DNA of 64,000 nt, taken from NCBI RefSeq assembly GCF_019112545.1, contig NW_025064892.1, positions 663,921-727,920 on the forward strand, in the 5' to 3' direction. The notes under the pieces were generated by a model. It was not told the origin of the DNA and made no database searches. It saw only the letters and a list, made by a program, of their open reading frames with translations. A program made the position numbers and the translations under genes. How positions within the stretch are numbered: position 1 is the stretch's first letter; the number at the start of each line of letters is the position of its first letter. Origin of the DNA: Guyanagaster necrorhizus. Lineage: Eukaryota; Basidiomycota; Agaricomycetes; Agaricales; Physalacriaceae. This document shows, in pieces, positions 10,166 to 22,222 of this stretch.

Positions 10166-13100
10166 ATGTCATATTACCCTTTGTGCAGCCATCACAACAC
10201 CACTGTTGTATCAGCTACACTAGAGATAGACAGTCCTTTATCTCAGTTATCAGGTGAGTTGTCACCAACAGACTTTGATACTAAAAATGTGGCAGATTCT
10301 AGCACTGTGAGTGCTCAGGATGCTACCTCTGTTCTGGCTGTAAACCATGTTCCAGTGTCTGGTTTTACAGTGCTGAGAAACCTTCCTCTTGCCTGTGCAC
10401 AAGCAGAGGAAGAGGATTTAAATCACTCAGAGAAATTGGAGAATGTTAGTTTCAAGAGAAATCCAACCACAGAAGTTTCAGATAATAATTCATCCTGTAG
10501 TGATATAGATAATGATTATGATTATGAATCATCTATATTTTCTACCTTCGAAAAAGCATTCCATAGTACAGATGCAGAAGAATACAATAGAATGGTAAGG
10601 CCTGTGAGGCTTTGCTGTACTCAGAGTCTTGATGACCTGGGGAAATGTGAAGTTTATTTTGGAAGACTACACAAAGAAAGAAAGCTCACAAAGGAACAGC
10701 TTTCTACTATTGATGCAGTCAAATGGAATTTGACAACTGCATAGCAGAAAATACTTGCCAAATGTCAGAACAAGCTGACAGAAAACAAGAGCCAAGAGCA
10801 ACCTACTGTATCTCAGACTCCAATGGCTACACCTAGATCCAGCCAGCTCTTACATTGCTAAAGGAAAATTTGTCAACTGCAATCAGGAGACTGATGACAC
10901 TGAATTAGATGTTGAGGCACAACATGAGACTCTTGAAACATAGAATTAGGCTCAAGATATCAATCAAGAAGTCTTTGAAGGTGATGTATCTCATTTGGAG
11001 GCATACCCAGAGGTTGAAGATGGTTTTATGACTGTCAGAAAGTCTTTTAAGCATAACAAACAAAAAGAAAGACCTCAGAAATTAAAACCAAAGACAAAGG
11101 TTCACAAAATAGGCTGCTATAATGCTCTTGAAATAGAAGAAACATGAGACAAAGGTTCTGAGTCAGATTTGGAGACAGAGTCTCAACCAAAAAAGACACT
11201 CTCTAAGACAAGTGCAAAATCTTTGGAACAAAAGACTGTCAGATCATTGACCAATCATAGAATGAGAAACATCATACAAAAACACTTGAAAGCATCTTCA
11301 AATACCTGTCATGGCAGCTGACATGAGTCTACTCATTCTGTGGATCAGCTACCCTCTGATAGCTTTTTGGCCAATATGTTAGATGTTGGCAAATCAAAAA
11401 AGCAGAAGATCTCATCTGAGTGTAAGAAGAAACTCAATAAGAAAAAGCTTGAGAAATAGAAGCATAAGCATTATGCTAGTTTCTCTAGCTCTGAATCATC
11501 AGAGTCTACTCCCAGTAATAAGTCTGACTCAGATTCAGATTCTAATTATTCAGAATCTTCTCTATCAGATGATGGTTCCTCAAGCACTGGTTCAAGCTCA
11601 TCAAGCTCAAGTAGCAGTGATGCAAGTGATGAGTTAGATGCATCAGATAGCTTTGAGCCATCCAATCATAGACATTAACACTATCATTGTCATACTAGAA
11701 GGTATAGTTCCCATTGACATAAGTATAGAAGTCAAAAACATCACTGCAAAAGATTAATTTAACTAATATCTCCTACATCATATGACAATACAGCTGATGG
11801 TGAAAAATTCCATTATTTCACAATGGAATTGATCCAATTCTACAAAGAAAGTTAGATTCCAAAGAATGAACAGGTATTTCTGGCATCACATTATCTGAAG
11901 AGAAAGGCATTATCATTTTTCATTCAGAAAGTTTTAAAGAACCATGCAGAATAGACATTGATAGACTTTTTATAAGAAATCTTTAATTCATACTTCTCTT
12001 TAAATTATCAAAGTCAGCAACAGGATAAAATAAAGAAGTGCTACTAGAATAATCACACCATTTCAGAATATGTTTATGAGCTGAAAACTTTATATGGTCT
12101 TATTAGTATGACTAGCAAGTGTGAGTATATTATCAAGCTTTAGGATGGATTCTGTAGAGAGATGCAGCATGAACTTTACCAAGCAAAGCTCAATAAGAAG
12201 GTTTATAGCTGATACTGTATTGTCAAAGAGGCTGAACTCATTGAAATGGCTGACCTTGAGTCTACACTTTATAGTACTAAGAAAAAGAAGCCATCACAGG
12301 GAGGTTCTGAAAACAGCAATAACCATGAAAATAGTGGGCATATATCTAAGAAATATAAGTCTGATAACAGTCATTCAAAAGGATATTCTTATGAGAAGAA
12401 TAGACTCCACAAGAGAGGATCTAACTCATATAGTCAGTCATTGAGCTATAATCAACCCTTGTCATCTTTCAGAGGTAATAAGCCATCAAATAGAGGATGT
12501 AATAGTGGAAGCAAGCCTACTACAAATTCTAGCTTTGGAAATAAACTATCAGAAAGCAAGAAGATAGAACTTGTCACTGCAAATAAGTGCTTTAGATGTG
12601 AAGAAGTAGGACATATAGCTAGAAATTGTCCTCACAATAACACAGTGAAGTCAAGTAACAAAACAGAGCCACTAGGCTTCTCAGCATATGGTATACATTA
12701 TGACTTGATAGATAATCACCAGCTTCAAAATTTAGCAGAGACAACTGAAACAGTTGATTATATTTCAATTGGAATGATGTTCATGTCTACTGAACAAGAC
12801 AATCAGTCTCAGAATGATAATCTATTCAATAAAGACATTCCAAACCTTGAATCTGTTTCAGAAACTGATGGTGAGTGGACTTTGTGAGTGCTTACTAAGC
12901 TCTACACATCACCTATTGAATCTGAAAATAATATCACATCTTCAGGTTTTAGCTCTGATAATTCTGTCAAACTAAAATTAGATGACTTAGAGACATTTAT
13001 CTGTGATTTCAGAAGTATTGAATGTAATGAAGCCTTACCAGTGCCTGAGATTAAGAACTTTGCTCATTTATGGTCTGAAAAAAATGCCTGTACAAGAGAT

Positions 13101-13650
13101 TGTAATGATGAACCTATGTATTGCTGGGCTGATAATGCTAAAGATGTCTATGGGTATTCTGAGACAGACTATACCAACTTCATACTGTGGCAGGAGATGG
13201 ATTCAAAGTGGTGATCTAATACAATTAGCAATCTATATCAACATGCTGCTGAAATAAGCTTGAACTATAATGCACCTTACCCTAGTGATGAGTTATACTG
13301 GAGTGCAGTAAGCTCCTACTGTTTCAGAGTATTCTGCCTGAATCAGGAGACTTTTATCATTACAGATACTGAGTCAGAACATGGAGAACTCACTATATCT
13401 GCCTCACTGTTATAAAATCCAGAGTTTTATATCAGTGCATAGTATGCAAAACAGCATGCTAGATTATTGGCATTACCATATAACTCTATAGAGTGATACC
13501 ATAATTCATCTGAAATTAGAGATGCAATAGTATAAGATATACATTTTATTCTGAGTCATGGCATTAGTATATATCCAGATCTGAAGGAATTAGGCTACAA
13601 AAGCTCAATCTCACTATATAATAGATTTCAGATTTCTTGTAAGATATCAG
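10166..13650 (+). pseudogene. gag: V gag and linker of polyprotein, 5' part
   Basis: Starts at the ATG of MSYYPLCSHHNTT (10166), which opens 192 intact codons with a clear acidic, Ser-rich composition. The frame then decays. A Ser/Asp tract (SDSDSDS, then runs of Ser) lies at about 11490-11650, a retrotransposon capsid-like region at about 11760-12260 (FHYFTMELIQFYKE, SEYVYELKTLYGLI), and a basic, Ser/Asn-rich stretch before an intact zinc knuckle CFRCEEVGHIARNC at 12588-12629. After one in-frame TGA at 12885 the same frame continues 108 codons (SSDNSVKLKLDDLETF) and onward to 13650, where X2 interrupts it; it resumes at 22223. It packages element RNA by family analogy. Confidence 0.8.
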
Positions 13651-14112
13651 TGTTATGATTTTTCACTTTTTTCTTTGCTTTGACTCCTATTTATGCTTAG
13701 TCAGAGTGCTTAGACCAGTGCTTAAGACCATGGGACAGACTTAGTTATCACAACAAGTCATGTTTATCATTGTCTTCTGATGTGACAACAGCCTTTGATG
13801 ATGCACAACAACCTTTTTGTAGATAATAGTGATATCTAAGAACAATAGACACAAAGATTTAGACAAGTACAATTGACAGCAGTATATTTATCTCAACAGA
13901 ATAGTAGTATATAAGTAGGCTCACTCTCACTGGTATAACCCCAGCTTCAAGCTAAAGTTTATTCACACTATTTCATCTTGAGTCTCTTGTCAAATAGCCT
14001 TGACACATACTGGTCAATAAAAACACAACAAGTGGACTCAGGCATAATTGTACAAATATAATACAGCATCTGTTTATTATGTGTTTTGATCACATGCAAC
14101 TTAGATCTAACA
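13651..14112 (+). repeat. X2 5' LTR
   Basis: 462 bases, TGTTATGATT...GATCTAACA. TATATAAG at 13908-13915 is a candidate TATA box. It differs from the 3' copy almost only by transitions, and a block of about 120 bases around CAATTGACAGCAGTATATTT is the same in both. Confidence 0.95.
13908..13915 (+). promoter_or_regulatory. Candidate TATA box in X2 5' LTR
   Basis: TATATAAG, placed before the conserved CTCACTCTCACTGG block. TATTTAAG or TATATAAG occupies the same position in W1 and B, so it is a likely Pol II promoter element of the family. Confidence 0.5.
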
Positions 14113-14212
14113 ATTAGCTTGAAGCTTTTGCTTCTCTTTCTTTATGCATAATAAGTATAAAGAAAACTGAATGCCACCTTCTCAGACTACAACCTTTGAT
14201 CTTACTCATGAC

Positions 14213-14281
14213 TTTTTTAAGCTTTTAGTTTCTATCATTAAAACACTTCTAGACTTACTAGCAATCATACAACTTTGTTGA
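14213..14281 (+). other. Hydrophobic segment of X2 ORF1
   Basis: Same Leu/Ile/Phe-rich 23-codon run as in W1, A and B, read through one terminal TGA. Its conservation through copies with different mutations supports it being part of the ancestral protein. Confidence 0.6.
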
Positions 14282-14373
14282 GGATGACAATCAGTAGCAG
14301 CATAGATAGTCAGGCACTACCAAGCTTTTCAACAGATACAACAAATTCTTTGCAATATCACATCTGACCTCCC

Positions 14374-14887
14374 TGTTATAATTTTTCCTATTTTCTCTCT
14401 ATTTTCTTTCTTTTCTTATTCTTTTTCTTGGAAATGACCTCTATCATTGCTTAGTCAGGGCACTTAAGACTGTGGGAACGCTTAGCTCAGCATCCAAGTT
14501 GGTCACCCTCCTACCATGGTACTGTGTGCTGTGAAGGGAGAGACAATGCTCTTTTTATTCCTAAATTGCAGTGCAGCAACAGCAACACAACAGCTTTTGT
14601 GGAGAGCCTGGCAACAGCAGGGGTAACAGCTCTATGACAGACAATATCTTTTGTGAAACAATTATTTATAGCATGATAACAGAACAGTATTTAAGTAGCT
14701 TAGTTCTCGCTGTAAAAACCCCAGTCTCGAACTAAAGTTTTACTTCACCATCTTATCTCGAGCGAACTGCAATGCCTTGACAACACAACACTAGTCACAC
14801 ACAAGTGGACTCTGACAGTATAACCCGAAGTGCGAGGTTCTGTCAGTTTATCACGTGTTTCTAGTCACATGGAATTTGGGCTTAATA
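14374..14887 (+). repeat. F: solo LTR, divergent G1 relative
   Basis: 514 bases starting TGTTATAATTTTTCC and ending GGGCTTAATA (terminal CA mutated to TA). Perfect target duplication CTCCC (14369-14373 and 14888-14892). Shares CTTAGTCAGGGCACTTAAGA and other blocks with G1 LTRs. It retains about 8 CpGs (e.g. ATCTCGAGCGAAC, CACGTG), more than its host X2, so it is younger than X2. Confidence 0.92.
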
Positions 14888-17819
14888 CTCCCCTTTCACA
14901 ACATCCCTCTCTTTACCCAAGTCTCCTTCCAGCCTCTGCTCAGACTCATACTCTAAATTGAGCCTGAGAGAGCACATTCATGGAGCACTCAGGAAGAAGA
15001 GAAAGAACACTAATATCCTCTAAAATCAGTCAGACCTAACAGCAGAAACCAAAACAATCATCTCACAGAGTTCAGGAATATATGAGTCCCATCTCTGATC
15101 TCAGACTATGAGGATAAGAATCTCTCTGATGACTTCTTTGATAATGAACTGTCTCCTGACTGTTTTACTGCCCCAATTGAGCATGGCATTAGAAACCATA
15201 CTCAGGACTCCTTTGATGCCCTTAAAATAGCTCCAAGAATCTGATCTGTTTTGCCTGCAGACTCCAGATATGACTCACTCTATGCAACCCCAGAGTCAAG
15301 CCTGACACTCTCCTGACACAGGGGCATGAATCATGGAAGCAAGAGAGAAGACTTTTGGAGACCAACAGTCACAGATGCAATAGAAAGAGATGTGAGAGAT
15401 TTTATAGAAGAAGAAATACATGCAGCAGAAGAACAGAATAACTTCAACTGAGCTGAGACCAAGTAGACCTGATGACAGAACATGTATAAAAAAGAGCAGT
15501 ATGACTGCCAGTTTAGGTGGTGACAGTGTGAGCTTGAAGCAGTCACATGAGAATCAGCAAGCCCTATATAGTACAGATTATGAACAGAATCTGAGCTCTC
15601 TCTCTTTCAAGAGCCTAGCACCTCTGCCAGTACTGACTTATGGGCAGGATTGGCTGAAGCTATTACTGCTAGTGAAGCTAAGTGGTGCATTTATCTCTCT
15701 ATCAGAGAAGGATTCAGTCAATCCACTATCACTGATACTGATACTATTTTCTTCCATACTGACTCTATACTTGATGCCTATAGGCTTTGAGTCTCTCTCA
15801 ACATCCACATCTCTGACTGAGAACTCTGAAGATTCCTTGAAGGAAGAATTGTGGTTCTCTTCCTCAATTCTCAGTTCTACAGAAACTTCTGCTGATATTG
15901 CTGTGAATTGGAGGAGTGCAGAATGCAAGACAGCTATAGAGATAACATTGAAATCAGAGCTGAACCCATTGAGCAGTCTTCTGCTTGACTTGGTCTCAAC
16001 ACTACTATCAATAATGACAATCAGTTTTCTGATAACCCTTTGACTGCAGGACTCTCCAACCTATGGTCTGCATGATGACTACCTCACTGAGGACAGCAAG
16101 AAAGAGAAAGATGCAGATGAGAATAAGGAGAGAGTTCAGAATATTCCTCTTAGATGAAAATAATAGGAATATTCAGAGAAAGACACTAATGATGAAGCAC
16201 TGGCCAAAGAAATACAATGAATCAGAAAGAAGGAGTATAAAGGACTGTATAAAGAGGGAGTAGCCTTCCTATAGGGGGATGCTCAGTGGTTAGCCTCAGG
16301 AATGAGGCAGAAGTATATTTATTCAAACAACAACAAGTGGCAGGATATTCTACAATATTCCACCACTAAATATGCTATTGATGTTTATAACAGAAGGCAT
16401 CTGGAGGATCATCTCAGCAAACTGCCAAAGTACAAGTTGAAATACAATATTCAACTAGTGTTGTGGACTCTATCCACTGCCCCAAAATAAGCCATCTATA
16501 TGGTTCCATCAATTTGAACCAATAAGAGTCAACACTCCTACACCACACTGTCAATCCAATCCTTGGCAACTCAGCTGACCAGATCCTGACCATGGCTGAC
16601 TATTCAGCCTACTAGATTCCAAAACTCATGAAATGGCAAGGAAAGCTGACTTCTCAGCAGCTAATCACCATCAGATGAAGCTAAGAGCAGTGGAAAGGAA
16701 CCAGTCAAGGATGACTCTAAGGCCATCTGATTAGGATTCACTATACACAATAAGGTGATCATCTAAAAAGAAGCAGCACTTATAAGGAGTCCCATCATGG
16801 ATGACAACTCCCTTCACTCATTCTCTGGATCATCAACTGAATGGCAATGTCTCCCCTTTGATCAGTGGCCAAACTCAATAGAGGTATTATCCAAAAATGC
16901 TACCATCTTATAACGCTGCTCAGACCTTCTTAGAAAATGCTGCCCTTTTAAGAGTGCTTCAGACAACATTGACTGTTTTCTCATTAACTGTGAGCAATAC
17001 TTTAAAGTGTATGCAGCATTCCTAAGCACTAATATGAACCAAGTCACATTCACCTCCTTATATCTTGAAGACAAAGTGAAAATGTGATGGATCTTGATCT
17101 TCTCCAACTTCTATTCAACAACTAGGTGGCATCATTGCCTGCTGTTCTGGCTAGTCTTCAAACAGATGTTAAACAACAAATTTATTGATCCAGCAGTGCA
17201 AGAGATGCACAAATTGAAGATTAAAGAGTATAAGATAGGTGACAAGTTGGCCACCAAGTACTTTGATGAGCTGGAGCATCTTGCAAAGCTTGCCAGAATC
17301 TGAGATGATATTGACAACAATAACTGAATGATCAAGGCACTCAAATGGAGTGCTCTGCCATTTTATATCAAAATAATCTTTGACATTAGAATAAATATCT
17401 CAAAGGGTTATAATGTGTGGAAAGAATGAGTCATCAAGATGTATAAAGAGTGACAATGGCAGAAGGTGGAGTAAACCAATCTGCAAGAGTATCACAAACC
17501 AACTCTGCTATCTAATTCAAAGCCTGACAATCAGACTGGCAAATCTACTACATTGTCAACAACTGGCACTCTATCATATGAAACTCAGAAGACAGGCATA
17601 AGGACTACTTACACCAGAGCCAGAAAACTGATAGACATTGACTAACTAAAGAAGAAGGGAAAATGTTTCAACTGTGGCCAGAAGGGCCACATATCAAGAG
17701 ATTGCCTAAAAAAGAAGTGAACACATAAGGATATCCAGGCACAGATCACTGAATTACAGGAGGAAGCAGAGGAGCTTAGCACAGAAATAAAGATTGAAGA
17801 GGTAAAAGATGGAGCTGAT

Positions 17820-17837
17820 CAGTGAGTGGTTTCACTG
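17820..17837 (+). promoter_or_regulatory. Inverted repeat at gag stop / -1 pol junction, X2
   Basis: CAGTGAGTGGTTTCACTG, perfect 6-base arms. The gag stop TGA (17823-17825) lies in the left arm, and pol is open in the -1 frame (GTG AGT GGT TTC ACT). A hairpin at this spot could promote recoding; it could also just encode a conserved pol N terminus. Confidence 0.5.
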
Positions 17838-20800
17838 GGTCAGCCAAGAAATAGAACAGTGTGTTATCAGTAGTCATAGGATAGACTAATAGTACTCCTA
17901 TAGATACTGCTATGCCTAACTTATATGCACATTTGAATATACTCCAATCTTCTGCCATCAAACACACCTCACATGAATCACTAATCAACAAGACTCAACT
18001 ATCTATGGGCTGAGCAGAAGGAGAGACCTCCACTAAATGGCTTAAGCTATTTGATACTGAATAGACCTGAAGGGCCATCAGAGAAGCTAAAATAGAAGAA
18101 GAAGCCAAAGCTGTGCTTAAGAATTGAGTACATAAGATCAGAATCAAAGAGGTGATCAATGAGATAGTGAAAGGAATGCAATAGACCAAATAGTGCCAAG
18201 CTCTTGAATGGCTTAACAAACTCTATGGACCCTAAAGATATGTTTGATAAACCAAGATCTTGAGGCAGGACTTAACCACCAAAGCTCAAATTAAGACACT
18301 CACCAACTGATTTATACATATAGTAACAGCTCTGATTGACAGTGGCTGCACTAGGAGCTCTATTAATCATGCTTTTGTCACCAAGTATAATCTTTCTACT
18401 AGGGCAACTGCAGCCCTTATTCCAGTTTATAACACAGATAGAATGAAAAACCAAGCCAGTTTGATAACCAAATTCATCAAACTCTGCTTAACTATCAGAG
18501 ATCACTCAGAACAAATTGATTTAGCCATCACTGATCTCAGAACCAAAAAGATATTCTTAGGACATGACTGGCTCATCCAATATAATCCTCTGGTAAACTA
18601 AAAGACAGAATAGATCACCTTCACATGATGCAAGTGCTGAACACTTTTATTTGAATCACCAGATGAAGACTTAAAAGATTGATAGGATAAAGAGATAGAG
18701 GATGGCAAAACCATTCTTGCTGTTGACTTTCAACAGACACTACATGTTTAAGCAGTACATCATGCCAATGATTTAGCTGCTAAAGCAAACACCAGAAAGA
18801 AGAAGAAAACATTTGAGGAAATAGTTTCAGAATAGACCTGAGACTATTAGGACTTGTTCAATAAAGAAAATTTTGATGAGTTATTAGAGCCCAAACTCTG
18901 GGATCATACAATAGAGCTTATTCTCAATGCCAGTGCAAATCTTGACTGTAAGACCTATCTGCTTAACAACTACAAACAACAGAAACTTGATAAGTTCCTG
19001 GATGAGAATCTCTCAAGTGGATGTATTTGACTCTCAAAGTCTCCCATGGCATCATCCTTCTTCTTCATCAAAAAGAAGGATGACAAACTTCAACCAGTAT
19101 AAGATTATCAGAAGCTTAATGAAACAACAATCAAGAATCAATATCTGCTTTTTTTAATCTCAGAGCTAATAGATAAACTCTATGGGGTCTGATACTACAC
19201 CAAGCTAAATATCTGGTGGGGTTATAACAATATATGAATCAAGAAGGAGGATGAGTGAAAGGTAGCATTCCACACAAACTGAGAGCTGTTTGAACCAACA
19301 ATAACATTCTTTAGTTTAACCAACTTGCTTGTGACTTTTCAGTGGATGATGAATGATATCTTTAAAAATCTTATCACCACTGGAAAAGTCACTATATACT
19401 TGGATGACATTCTCACAATGTCCAAAGATCAGAAGAAACATTGATAATTAGTTTGAAAAGTATTTGAACTAATGAGGAAGCACAAACTGTTTCTCAAGGC
19501 AGAGAAATGTGAATTTGAGGTATTAGAGATAGAATACCTCAGGGTTATTATTAGTGAAGAAAGCATTCACATAGACCTGATCAAGATAGCAGGAGTAATG
19601 GAGTGGCTAATGCTGATAAAGAAGAAGAAACTACAATTCTTCTTAAGATTCACAAACTTCTACTGATGGTTCATATGAGACTATAGCAAAATTGTGTGCT
19701 TAATGACTCAATTAACTGGCAATGCATTCTGGGATTGGAGATCTTTGTTGTAAGATGCTTTTAACAACCTAAAACAACAACTTGCAGAAGACATTATTCT
19801 CACAATCCTGACCCAGAAAGGATGGTTCAGAGTGAAGGCCAACTCTAGCAAGAGGGCCATTGGAGCCATATTGTTCTAAGAGCAGAATGAAAAATGGCAA
19901 CCAGTGGCTTTTCTCTTTAAGGCATTAACAGTAACAGAATAGAATTATGAAATTTATAAAAAGGAGCTGCTTGCTATCATATTGGCCCTGAAAGAGTGAT
20001 AGCATTATCTAATAAGGATGACACAAATATTCAAGATTTAGACTGATCATCAGAATCTTTGATATTTCTGCTAACTCCAGAAGCTTAATCAATGACAAGC
20101 ATACTAAGTAATGGAACTTTCTCAATATAAATACACTCTTCACCACAAAGCTAGAACTACAAACAAGAAGGTGGATCTACTCAGCCAATGGGCTGATCAT
20201 GATCAGAGGGGTGCAGATAATAAGAGAGTAACATTATTAAAACCTGAACACTTTTAAGCAATGATAATGCAAACAGAGAAGAAAATTCATAAAAGAATTA
20301 AAAGCATGACTTGAAACAACAGCAAATGGGACCAACATGTGATCCTATTACTCAATCACAAGCAAGGAATGATGAAAGAAGGAGGACTGATCTATTATGA
20401 TGGACAGATCTATATTCCATATGACCAGCAGCTTTATGGCAAAATCATCACCATATATCACAATTATGTGACTGCAGACCATCCAGAAATCATGAAAACT
20501 AAGAAGTTGATTCTACAGAACTACTGGTGGCCAAAAATAGGACAAGATATTGAATGCTATATTAAAGGATCCAAAACCTGTCAGTGGAGAAAATCATTCA
20601 CACAACTGTGAGTGGCACTATTGCATCCAAACAAAATCCCTTAGGCACTATGGACTTATATTTCAGTCAACATGGTCACAGGTTTACTGAAGTGTAATAG
20701 TTATAATGCAATCATTATCATTGTCAATTGCTTCTCTAAAGCAATCATTCCAATCATATGCTCAACAGAGTTAACATCAGAAGAATGGCCCAAAATCCTC

Positions 20801-21745
20801 TGTGATGAGGTCTATGCAAAATAAAGGATGCCTCAGGTGGTCATCTCTGATCAAGAACCACAATTTGTCTCAAAATTCTTGAATAACCTCTATCACCTCC
20901 TGAATATTCAATGCAATGCCTCTACTGCATACCACCCACAGACTGATGGTCAAATGAAATGAGTTAATCAAGAGATTGAGAAATATCTCTGTCTCTTTAT
21001 TAACTATTGACAAGATGATTGAGTAGAATGGCTTATCCTTGCAGCATTTTAACACAATAACCATGTCCATTCCACCACAGAGAAGACACACTTCTTTGTC
21101 AACCATGGATGACACTCAAACAGATCCTACACTGAATGCATTCATACCACCATGCCAGCATTCTCTGACTTTGCATAAATAATGACTAAAATCCATAATG
21201 AAATGCATGCTGCTTTTGAAAAAGTGGCCTCTTCAATAAACACACAATATGACAAACATTGCTGTCCAGCTCACTCTTACAATGCCAATGACAAGGTTTG
21301 GTTAGACACAACCAATCTACACCTCTCTCACCATAAATGAAAGCTGGCTGATAAATAAACTGGTCTCTTCACTATGCTTATCAAAGTTGATGCCTCTGCC
21401 TATCAGCTCTATCTGCCATCCACATGGAAAATTCACAATGTTTTCAATGAATCACTTCTCACACTCTTCATTACTCTGGCATTCTCCAATCAAGAATGTC
21501 TATTTTCTCTGCTACCAGACCTCATCAACAATGAGAAACATTATAAAATTAACTAAGTACTAAATCATAAATTATAGAAAGTCAAAGCCAAAGGCAGTGG
21601 GACTACAATGACAGTAGACTATTTGGTTAGCTGGAAGAGCTACAGTCTTGAATCTAACCAATGGATCAATAAAAAATGGATGGATGCTGACAACATGATA
21701 TATGACTATGAATTATCCCTAAATTAATCTATTGGGACAATGATC
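17822..21745 (+). pseudogene. pol: X2 pol polyprotein
   Basis: Lies in the -1 frame to gag. Protease DSG intact at 18338-18346 (ALIDSGCTRSSINH). RT about 18960-19670 with YLDD intact near 19392 (VTIYLDDILTMS) and the KHKLFLKAEKCEFEVLE motif at 19472. RNase H about 19800-20200. Integrase HHCC finger about 20455-20590 (HNYVTADHPEIMKTKKLI...CQW), core about 20640-21110 with Asp-to-Asn in VNMVT and Glu-to-Lys in GQMK, while the middle Asp is kept (VISDQEPQF). Chromodomain about 21530-21720 (DYLVSW, SYSLESNQWINKK). Transition-type stops throughout. Confidence 0.88.
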
Positions 21746-21747
21746 TT

Positions 21748-21760
21748 AAGGAGGGGGTAA
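21748..21760 (+). other. X2 polypurine tract
   Basis: AAGGAGGGGGTAA directly before the 3' LTR. Confidence 0.8.
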
Positions 21761-22222
21761 TATTATGATTTTTCACCTTTTTCTTTGCTTTGACCCCTAT
21801 TTATGCTGAGTCAGAGTGCTTAGGCCAGTGCTTAAGACTGTGGGACAGACTTAGTCATCATAACAAGCCATGTTCATCATTGTCTTCTGATGTGACAACA
21901 GCTCTCAATGATGCACAACAACCTTTTTGTAGATAGTAGCAATGCCCAAGGATAATGAGCACAAAGACTTGGACAAGTACAATTGACAGCAGTATATTTA
22001 TCTCAACAGAATAGTAGTATATAAGTAGGCTCACTCTCACTGGTATAACCCCAGCTTCAAGCTAAAGTTTATTCACACTATTTCATCTTGAGCCTCTTGT
22101 CAAATAGCCTTGACATATACTGGTCAATAAAAACACAACAAGTAGACTCAGATGTGACTGTATGAATATGATACAGTGCCTGTTTATCATGTGTTTTGAT
22201 CATATGCAACTTAGGTCTAACA
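21761..22222 (+). repeat. X2 3' LTR
   Basis: 462 bases, starts TATTATGATT (TG mutated to TA) and ends GGTCTAACA, followed by target copy ATCAG. Confidence 0.95.

Larger units (their letters stand above)
14150..17825 (+). pseudogene. gag: X2 ORF1/gag, interrupted by solo LTR F
   Basis: Begins with the family's hydrophobic segment at 14213-14281 (FFKLLVSIIKTLLDLLAIIQLC). It is cut by F at 14374-14887, then resumes. The low-complexity N-terminal region spans about 14890-16700. A capsid-like domain lies at about 16920-17400 (FKQMLNNKFIDPAVQEMHKL, KYFDELEHLAKLARI), and an intact zinc knuckle CFNCGQKGHISRDC at about 17664-17705. The gag stop is TGA at 17823-17825 (GADQ stop), inside an inverted repeat. 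Numerous other stops show it is dead. Confidence 0.82.
13651..22222 (+). mobile_element. X2: Ty3/Gypsy retrotransposon, family G1, inserted in V
   Basis: LTRs of 462 bases at both ends, and a perfect target duplication ATCAG (13646-13650 and 22223-22227). Total 8572 bp; 8053 bp without solo LTR F and its duplication. + strand order: LTR, ORF1/gag, pol, chromodomain, polypurine tract AAGGAGGGGGTAA, LTR. It splits V between gag and protease. Confidence 0.95.
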
